DNA of 18,958 nucleotides, taken from the NCBI GenBank assembly GCA_016296985.1, contig JAEDHM010000011.1, forward strand, positions 1 to 18,958. The letters run 5' to 3'. Position 1 is the stretch's first letter. Every line of letters begins with the position of its first letter. This DNA comes from Clostridia bacterium. GTDB lineage: Bacteria > Bacillota > Clostridia > Christensenellales > CAG-1252. Below the pieces are notes generated by a model. The model made no database searches, was not told the DNA's origin, and was given only the letters and a program-made list of their open reading frames with translations. The translations under genes were made by a program, and so were the position numbers. This document shows, piece after piece, positions 13,866 through 18,958 of the stretch.

Positions 13866-13911
13866 AAGCAAGGGATAGAATTATATCTACCTCAGTTTTA
13901 GTGAAAAACCC

Positions 13912-13952
13912 GAGCAACCGCGTAATATTCTTTGCGCGTTTGCTCTTTTTTT
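13912..13952 (+). terminator. Intrinsic terminator of the 12609-13865 unit
   Basis: GAGCAA (13912-13917) pairs with TTGCTC (13940-13945), and CGCG (13919-13922) with CGCG (13935-13938), around one mismatch. Seven T follow at 13946-13952. It lies 46 bp past the TSCPD stop. Confidence 0.82.
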
Positions 13953-13989
13953 ATAAAGTCAAATACAAGTAAAAATACTGGTGAAAAAA

Positions 13990-14017
13990 GTTTATAAAAA
14001 GCCCCCGAAAGGCAGGG
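13990..14017 (-). terminator. Weak GC hairpin after the MBL gene
   Basis: A GC-rich, partly mismatched hairpin (14001-14017) lies just past the minus-strand stop and is followed on that strand by CTTTTTATA. It is a tentative terminator; its stem is poor. Confidence 0.35.
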
Positions 14018-14022
14018 AAAAA

Positions 14023-14790
14023 TCAGTTGATTGTTATTACTTTACCTGAGGAGATATATTCAAGAGGTAAAGATGATTTTAAATAGTTAAATTGCTCAAT
14101 TCCCGTACAATGCCCCGTATATATTTTTACCTTTTTTTTCTCTAATTGACTTTTTATGCAATAAAGTTTTTCATTGTTTACAACGGGGGTATGGTGGGAT
14201 AGGTGAAGACCGCCGAAAAAGTAATCGGGTGAAAACCAATCTAGGATATTCAAAACACCCTTATGGGCGCAACCGCTGAAAAGATATTTTTTACCATCTT
14301 CCTCAATTTCAAGATATATTTCGTGGGTAAAATCGTCGGGTATATCTTTCCTTCCAATCCACATATCGCAATCATCAAGGGGGAATTTGTTTTCTCTTGA
14401 AACAAGGATGCGGACACCTTCGCCAAGGGGTAGGTCGTGAGATAAAAAGTAAAATCTGTTTTTGTTTATTTTACTGTCAAGTCCTATGTATTTTTCACGG
14501 TGGAAAAAGTTTCCGAAAGTATCCTTATGGGCGTAAACTTTACAATTGTTATTTTCCTCAAAAAACCACTTTAAACCGTTGCCGTGGTCGTAGTGGCCGT
14601 GGGATAAAATCGCAAAATCCACTTTTGACAAATCAACCCCAAGTTTTTTTGCATTTTTCAAAAAGGCGTCGCTTTGTCCAAAGTCGAAAAGGATATTGAA
14701 TTTTTGTGTTTGAATAAAAAGGGAAAGGCCGTGTTCGAAAGCAAAACCTTCGCCAAAAGGCGTATTTTCGCAAAGACAAAAAATTTTCAT
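14023..14790 (-). CDS. MBL-fold metallo-hydrolase
   Basis: This 255-residue protein is a metallo-beta-lactamase-fold hydrolase. The first metal motif SHGHYDHG is at 63-70 (His64, His66, Asp68, His69). Further ligands are His176 in GCAHKGVLNIL and His227 in YTGHCTG. The GCAHKG and GxHL pattern is that of the subgroup often labelled 7,8-dihydropterin-6-yl-methyl-aminobenzene phosphate synthase-like. It should hydrolyse a phosphate ester or related bond; the substrate is unknown. The start at 14790 follows AAGGAGAAGG. It is a single gene that converges on the TSCPD unit. A cytoplasmic location is likely since no signal peptide is seen. Confidence 0.87.
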   Translation of the reverse strand: MKIFCLCENTPFGEGFAFEHGLSLFIQTQKFNILFDFGQSDAFLKNAKKLGVDLSKVDFAILSHGHYDHGNGLKWFFEENNNCKVYAHKDTFGNFFHREKYIGLDSKINKNRFYFLSHDLPLGEGVRILVSRENKFPLDDCDMWIGRKDIPDDFTHEIYLEIEEDGKKYLFSGCAHKGVLNILDWFSPDYFFGGLHLSHHTPVVNNEKLYCIKSQLEKKKVKIYTGHCTGIEQFNYLKSSLPLEYISSGKVITIN

Positions 14791-14882
14791 AACCTTCTCC
14801 TTTTTCTTTTTTTGTATTTTAGCATATCCTCTTTATCTTTTCAATGGATTTTAAAAAGGAAGATGGGAAGAATATTTCCCCC

Positions 14883-14911
14883 TTGAAAAAGGGTGGCGTT
14901 TTTGGTATAAT
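14883..14911 (+). promoter_or_regulatory. Near-perfect extended -10 promoter of the GH3 gene
   Basis: TTGAAA (14883-14888), a 17 bp spacer ending TGG, and TATAAT (14906-14911). The transcript would start near 14918, giving a leader of about 50 nt that contains a small hairpin (GCCTT 14924-14928 with AAGGC 14935-14939). Confidence 0.85.
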
Positions 14912-14967
14912 TAAAAAGTTAGGGCCTTGAAAAAAAGGCTTGAAAAACACCACGGGAGAGAAAAACT

Positions 14968-17415
14968 TTGATTAAAAAAATATCTCAAAAAATCTTAAGC
15001 GGAATAATCAGAAAGGTATCAATCAATTTCGGCTTGGCGCAAGAAACTATAAAAAGTGATTTTGCAGGCAAGGTGGTAACCGAGGGTATGGATATTCTCG
15101 CCCGAAAGGCAGGGGCCGAGGGCGCAATCCTTTTGAAAAACGACGGTGTTTTGCCCTATGGTGAAAAGGATAAAGTTGCAGTTTTCGGAAGATGTCAACA
15201 CGACTGGTTTTCCGTAGGCTATGGTTCTGGTGGTGACGTCAACACTCCTTACAAGGTAAACCTTATCGACGGTCTTGACAGGGTTGGTATCAACTACGAT
15301 AAAGAGCTTGCCGCGGATTATAAAAAATGGGGTAGCACCTATCTCAACTCTCCCGACGACGGTTGGTGGGGGCATTGGCCTATGTCCTACGAGGAAAGAA
15401 AGATACCGCTCTCCCTTGTGGAAAAGGCAAGCAAGCGCAATGATTCCGCCTTGGTGGTCATTGGTCGCGCCGCAGGTGAGGATAGGGAAAACAAAAAGAA
15501 AAAGGGAAGTTATTTTCTTACCGACAGAGAAAAACGCTTGCTTGATTTGGTAACTTCAAACTTTGAAAAAACCGTAGTTTTACTTGACTGCGGAAATATT
15601 ATGGACCTAAGCGCAATCACAAGTTATGGCGACAAAATCTCTGCCATACTTTGGGTTTGGCAAGGTGGTATGGAAAGCGGAAACGCCGTTGCGGATTTGC
15701 TTTGCGGAAAGGTAAACCCTTCGGGAAAACTCACTTCAACCATCGCAAAAAAGGTACAAGATTATCCGTCTAGCGCAAACTTTGGGGGAAAGTGGTACAA
15801 CGACTATCAAGAGGATATTTTTATAGGCTATCGCTATTTCAACACCTTTGCTCACGATAAAATTTTATTCCCCTTTGGTTTTGGGCTTTCCTATACCGAT
15901 TTCTCCATCGAGTGCAAAAGTTTTCAACGCTTTTCCCACGGTGTTCAAGTTGAAGTCAAGGTTACCAACCTAGGAAAACGCGCAGGAAAAGAGGTAGTAC
16001 AACTTTACGTGAAAGCGCCCAACGGAAAACTTGGCAAGGCGGACAAGGTTTTGGTAGCCTTTGCAAAAACTAAAACTCTTGAAAGTGGCGAAAGTGAAAT
16101 TTGCACCTTGACCGTCGACGATTATACTTATTCATCATTTGACGACGAGGGAGTTACTGGATGTAAAAACGCCTATCTTTTGGAAAGCGGACAATACTCC
16201 TTTTTCTTGGGCAACAGCTCGGAAAACCTTGAGGAAATCGGGGGATTTTTCCTTCCCAATTTGAGGGTTATAAAACAACTTGAAGAAGTATGCGGTGTTA
16301 AAAAACCTTTCCAAAGATTTACCGCCCTTGATGAAGAGGGCAAAAAGAAAATTACCCTTCGCCCCGTCCCTTTAAAGGAAAAGGATTTAGGGGAAAAGAT
16401 TATCGCAAATTTGCCCAAGGATATTCCCTACACGGGGGATAAGGGTATCAAACTTTCCGACGTAATGGAGGAAAAGGCGACTATGGAAGACTTTGTCGCC
16501 CAACTTGATTTGAACGAACTTGAAAGGTTGACAAGGGGCGCAGGCTATATGCGTTGCGAACATGGTGTCGCAGGCAACGGCGGTGCTTTTGGCGGAACGA
16601 CGAAATCACTGCAAGAAAAGGGTATTCCCCCCGTTATCACCACCGACGGTCCTTGCGGAATTCGAATTTTGGATTATGCGTCCTTGCTCCCTTGTGGTAC
16701 CGCCTTGGCCTCTACGTGGAATGAAAGTTTGATAGAAGAGTTGTATTCCTTGCTTGCCGATGAAATGGTAAAGGTGGGAAGCGACGTTTTGCTTGGACCG
16801 GGTATGAATATACACCGTCATCCCTTGTGCGGACGAAACTTCGAGTATTTTTCCGAAGATCCTTTCCTCTCGGGAAAGATGGCTTCTGCAATGGTGAAGG
16901 GAATACAATCAAAGGGCGTCTCCGCTTGTCCCAAGCACTTTGCTTGCAACAATCAAGAAACCAATCGAAACCGTAACGATTCGGTTGTATCTCAAAGGGC
17001 GTTGCGTGAAATCTATTTCAAGGGCTTTGAAATTTGCGTAAAGGAATCTTCGCCCAACAACATAATGACAAGCTACAACAAAATCAACGGTGTATGGAGT
17101 CATTATAACTACGATTTATCCTACGTCCTTCGTGAAGAATGGGGGTACGAGGGCAATATTATGACCGACTGGTGGATGCAAAAGTCGGCAAGTCCCGAAT
17201 TCCCCAAAATTAAAGATCACGCCTATCGTGTCCGCGCAGGAATCGACCTTATGATGCCCGGCAATATTTGGCACAGTCGCAACGTATATATCGAGGACGG
17301 CTCTTTGCTTGAAACCCTTGATAAAGAGGATGGAATAAGACGAGGAGAGATTCAGCGTTGCGCTATAAACGTTTTGAATGAGTGCATAAGAAAGTTGAGG
17401 AGAGAAAGAAAGTGA
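14968..17415 (+). CDS. Domain-permuted GH3 beta-glucosidase
   Basis: This 815-residue protein is a family 3 glycoside hydrolase with its domains in swapped order. The alpha/beta sandwich (GH3_C) comes first (about 45-280, ending FPFGFGLSYTDF), then a fibronectin-like domain (about 310-385, EVVQLYVKAP), and the catalytic barrel (GH3_N) last (about 480-790). In the barrel, DGPCGIR (560-566) forms part of the sugar pocket, GRNFEYFSEDP and KHFACNN (from Lys656) bind substrate, and Asp734 in MTDWW is the nucleophile. Permuted GH3 enzymes are known from rumen clostridia. No signal peptide: it probably cleaves imported cello-oligosaccharides or glucosides in the cytoplasm. The start is TTG 14968, with GGGAGAG upstream. 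The acid/base Glu cannot be fixed by eye. Confidence 0.92.
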   Translation: MIKKISQKILSGIIRKVSINFGLAQETIKSDFAGKVVTEGMDILARKAGAEGAILLKNDGVLPYGEKDKVAVFGRCQHDWFSVGYGSGGDVNTPYKVNLIDGLDRVGINYDKELAADYKKWGSTYLNSPDDGWWGHWPMSYEERKIPLSLVEKASKRNDSALVVIGRAAGEDRENKKKKGSYFLTDREKRLLDLVTSNFEKTVVLLDCGNIMDLSAITSYGDKISAILWVWQGGMESGNAVADLLCGKVNPSGKLTSTIAKKVQDYPSSANFGGKWYNDYQEDIFIGYRYFNTFAHDKILFPFGFGLSYTDFSIECKSFQRFSHGVQVEVKVTNLGKRAGKEVVQLYVKAPNGKLGKADKVLVAFAKTKTLESGESEICTLTVDDYTYSSFDDEGVTGCKNAYLLESGQYSFFLGNSSENLEEIGGFFLPNLRVIKQLEEVCGVKKPFQRFTALDEEGKKKITLRPVPLKEKDLGEKIIANLPKDIPYTGDKGIKLSDVMEEKATMEDFVAQLDLNELERLTRGAGYMRCEHGVAGNGGAFGGTTKSLQEKGIPPVITTDGPCGIRILDYASLLPCGTALASTWNESLIEELYSLLADEMVKVGSDVLLGPGMNIHRHPLCGRNFEYFSEDPFLSGKMASAMVKGIQSKGVSACPKHFACNNQETNRNRNDSVVSQRALREIYFKGFEICVKESSPNNIMTSYNKINGVWSHYNYDLSYVLREEWGYEGNIMTDWWMQKSASPEFPKIKDHAYRVRAGIDLMMPGNIWHSRNVYIEDGSLLETLDKEDGIRRGEIQRCAINVLNECIRKLRRERK

Positions 17416-17455
17416 TAAAAAGGGGCAATTTTATGTCGATAATTGTCCAAAAACC

Positions 17456-17484
17456 TTGCAAAAATATTAAGTTTTGTTTATAAT
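17456..17484 (+). promoter_or_regulatory. Strong sigma-A promoter of the YegP-like gene
   Basis: TTGCAA (17456-17461), 17 bp spacer, TATAAT (17479-17484). It lies 40 bp past the GH3 stop, so the downstream gene has its own transcript. No terminator hairpin is obvious between the two. Confidence 0.8.
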
Positions 17485-17512
17485 TATAAATAACAATGAT
17501 TTGGAGGTCATT

Positions 17513-18259
17513 ATGGCTGTATTGGGTAAGTTTATTATTGATTTGCGTTTGGATGGTTATCATTTTTGTTTGTTGGCAAACAACGGACAACTTTTGTATG
17601 ACAGCACCGGTTTCGCATCTGAAGAAGGCGTTATGAAGGGTATCGAAACCTTCAAAAAGGCTTGCGAAGGCAACGATTTCGTTATCTATCAAGACAAGTT
17701 TGGCCGTTTCAGATTCGTTCTTAACAAAAGATATTTCGGCGAAGACTACAAAGACCGTGCTCAATGCGAAAAGGTTACCGCATCCGTTCAAAGGTTTGCA
17801 AAGGATTCCGTGGTTGTTCCCTACACTCCCGATCCCGAAAAAGAACAAGCTTATGCCGAAGCAAAGGCAAACGCAAAAACTGGCAAGGATATCGACTGGG
17901 AAGCCGTTAAAAACGAACCCGTACAACCTTCCGGCAAGTTTGAAGTTGAAGAAGAAGGCGACGGCTATCACTTCTCTTTGATGGCAAACAACGGACAACT
18001 TATGTTCTACAGCAGAAGCTATGCAACAGAAAAAAGTTGTGTCGAAGGTATCCGTACCTTCCAAAAGGCTGCATATATCGGCAACTTCATCATCGACAAA
18101 GACAAGTTTGACCGTTATCGTTTCGTTTTAAGAAGTGGAAGCGGTGTTATCGTCTACATCGGTGAATCCTACACCACAAAGGACAGAGCCTTGAAGAGCG
18201 TTGAATCAGTAAAGAAATTTGCAAGAAGCGCAACTATCGTATTCCCTTACCGTGGATAA
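17513..18259 (+). CDS. Double YegP-like (DUF1508) protein
   Basis: This 248-residue protein is a tandem of two YegP-type units (about 1-105 and 138-248) joined by a charged Ala/Glu/Lys linker. Each unit has GYHF-L-ANNGQL and, later, DKFxRxRFVL, so four small beta-beta-alpha modules are expected. DUF1508 proteins are small, abundant and of unknown function. The two units share a 19 bp DNA stretch (from 17575 and from 17983), pointing to an internal duplication. The start ATG 17513 has a TTGGAGGTC site. Together with the strong promoter, and codons that look more biased toward C-ending forms (Phe, Asn, Tyr) than the neighbours, this suggests high expression. It is cytoplasmic by appearance. Confidence 0.87.
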   Translation: MAVLGKFIIDLRLDGYHFCLLANNGQLLYDSTGFASEEGVMKGIETFKKACEGNDFVIYQDKFGRFRFVLNKRYFGEDYKDRAQCEKVTASVQRFAKDSVVVPYTPDPEKEQAYAEAKANAKTGKDIDWEAVKNEPVQPSGKFEVEEEGDGYHFSLMANNGQLMFYSRSYATEKSCVEGIRTFQKAAYIGNFIIDKDKFDRYRFVLRSGSGVIVYIGESYTTKDRALKSVESVKKFARSATIVFPYRG

Positions 18260-18292
18260 AAGATTGCATTGTTATCTAATTTAACAAAAAAC

Positions 18293-18317
18293 AAGCCCCG
18301 TAAATCGGGGCTTTTTT
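18293..18317 (+). terminator. Strong intrinsic terminator after the YegP-like gene
   Basis: AAGCCCCG (18293-18300) pairs with CGGGGCTT (18306-18313) around TAAAT, with the T run extending to 18317. Confidence 0.92.
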
Positions 18318-18321
18318 CATG

Positions 18322-18349
18322 AAAAAAGCAGGAGAGAAAGCCTGCTTTT
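18322..18349. terminator. Second terminator hairpin facing the minus strand
   Basis: AAAAGCAGG (18324-18332) pairs perfectly with CCTGCTTTT (18341-18349) around an 8-base loop. On the minus strand the stem is followed by six T, so it best serves transcripts coming from the right edge. It stands only 4 bp from the previous terminator. Confidence 0.75.
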
Positions 18350-18698
18350 GTTACGTCTATGGGATAAAATGAGCAAGATTGCTATTTCTAAAAGTCGCTT
18401 TGTTTTTCCTTTATTCTACCGTAAATCTCGTCCTTTATTTCCATTACAATTTATGTTTTCTTACAAAAACGACGAAGTACTTTTTATTTTACCTCTTTTC
18501 GTAATTTGCTGTATATAATATCGTTGGGGTGGTTCTCCGATAATTCCACGATTGCAAATCGCAAAATCGCTCTCCGTGTTATTGGTATTATATACAGAAA
18601 CGTTTATGAGGGAATTTTGTAGTTTCCATGATGACCCAGGAATCATGAAGAGTAGGACCCGCAGGTCCTGTTCCTAATCTGTTCGAGTAAATTGGAAT
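18350..18698. other. Gene-free stretch with several inverted repeats
   Basis: No convincing gene here. It holds a perfect 12 bp inverted repeat (CTGTATATAATA at 18509-18520, TATTATATACAG at 18586-18597), a 13 bp palindrome CGATTGCAAATCG inside it (about 18549-18561), CATGAT/ATCATG (18627-18632 and 18642-18647), and AGGACC/GGTCCT (18654-18659 and 18664-18669). A 61-codon minus frame covers part of it, without a ribosome binding site or family match. It may be untranslated sequence, a degraded element, or a structured RNA. Confidence 0.45.
18509..18597. repeat. 12 bp perfect inverted repeat enclosing 65 bp
   Basis: CTGTATATAATA and its exact reverse complement TATTATATACAG bracket a segment that itself contains a palindrome. 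Both arms contain a TATAAT-like box pointing outward or inward depending on strand. No flanking direct duplication was seen. It could be a small mobile element, a stem in RNA, or an operator pair. Confidence 0.55.
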
Positions 18699-18958
18699 TT
18701 ACTTGATATCAATCCATATTCCTGTATCGTGAATTGAAGCATCTTTAACACTATTATAAAAACGCTGAGCTTCATTGTTATTAGCCATTAAAGCAATTAA
18801 AAGTCCAACACCACGTTCTTTCAACTCTTTTTTAAGTTCTTCTAACAGAGTTTGTGCTACTTTATTATGTCTTTCACTTTTCAATACGCAAATCCAATCA
18901 AGGTAAGCACTGAAACAGCTTGCATCACTTCTGCTACTGATTATGGAAGCATCAATTC
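18699..18958 (-). CDS. GNAT acetyltransferase, C-terminal part, cut by the window end
   Basis: The minus frame is open from the right edge to a TAA at 18699-18701. It gives about 85 residues that look like the last half of a GNAT fold: a YLDWICVLKSERHNKVAQTLLEELKKEL segment matching the strand, acetyl-CoA loop and helix, then GVGLLIALMANNNEAQRFYNSV with the usual N-x-x-A-x-x-F-Y signature, and a closing strand GIWIDIK. The classic Q/R-x-x-G-x-G/A loop reads SERHNKVAQ, with Asn and Val replacing the glycines' usual setting. The 5' end is outside the window. It has no terminator immediately after the stop. Confidence 0.7.
   Translation of the reverse strand, partial: IDASIISSRSDASCFSAYLDWICVLKSERHNKVAQTLLEELKKELKERGVGLLIALMANNNEAQRFYNSVKDASIHDTGIWIDIK

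Noticed and set aside
18461..18646. A 61-codon minus-strand frame with a protein-like composition
   Set aside because: No ribosome binding site, no family recognised, and it spans the inverted repeats. Kept only as part of the gene-free stretch.
18660..18698. GTTCGAG, reminiscent of a tRNA T-loop, near a GGACC/GGTCC hairpin
   Set aside because: No acceptor stem, anticodon arm or D-arm can be placed around it.

Overview
The window looks like a chromosomal segment of a low-to-moderate GC, spore-forming Firmicute, most likely a gut or rumen member of the Clostridia. The clues are a YyaC-type sporulation gene, a DUF4250 and a TSCPD gene side by side, a domain-permuted GH3 beta-glucosidase of the kind described from rumen clostridia, AGGAG-type ribosome binding sites, occasional GTG/TTG starts, and near-consensus sigma-A promoters with 17 bp spacers. 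I see no rRNA, tRNA, transposase or CRISPR array. Most of the window is compact and ordinary.

Left part (1-4200). A possible partial SecG-like 5' end touches the edge. It is followed by a terminator-like hairpin and a decayed histidine-kinase C-terminus (about 268-465, +). A PIG-L/LmbE deacetylase (-) overlaps that remnant tail to tail. A YyaC gene (+) and a ZIP metal transporter (-) converge on a shared bidirectional terminator. Next comes a two-gene unit (-) of unknown function, a small membrane protein plus a 295-residue soluble protein, behind an extended -10 promoter.

Centre (4433-10357, all -). Eight genes are packed with gaps of 3-24 bp or a 4 bp overlap and read like one operon. In transcription order they are: a Cys-rich protein of unknown function, an RlaP/YcgL-type nucleotidyltransferase, a membrane-anchored NERD protein with a C4 zinc finger, a divergent peptide deformylase lacking the family glutamine, an MmcQ/YjbR protein, an ADP-ribosylglycohydrolase, a GNAT acetyltransferase and a zinc-type MDR dehydrogenase. 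Upstream lies a 388 bp gene-free stretch with two near-identical 37 bp direct repeats. A third, diverged relative of the repeat sits in the leader of the PIG-L gene.

Right part (10746-18958). An AbrB-like regulator and an ABC ATPase/permease pair (-) form an operon whose promoter is overlaid by a 33 bp imperfect palindrome, a likely operator. Back to back with it is a + strand unit (four-helix membrane protein, DUF4250, TSCPD) whose promoter places the predicted transcript start on the start codon. That unit ends in a strong terminator that faces an MBL-fold hydrolase (-). A near-perfect extended -10 promoter drives the permuted GH3 enzyme, followed by a strongly promoted double YegP (DUF1508) protein and two consecutive terminator hairpins. 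The last 600 bp hold a cluster of inverted repeats with no convincing gene and a GNAT gene cut by the window end.

The best candidates for undescribed biology are the eight-gene operon, the dispersed repeat family in leaders, and the AbrB palindrome/leaderless divergent promoter pair.
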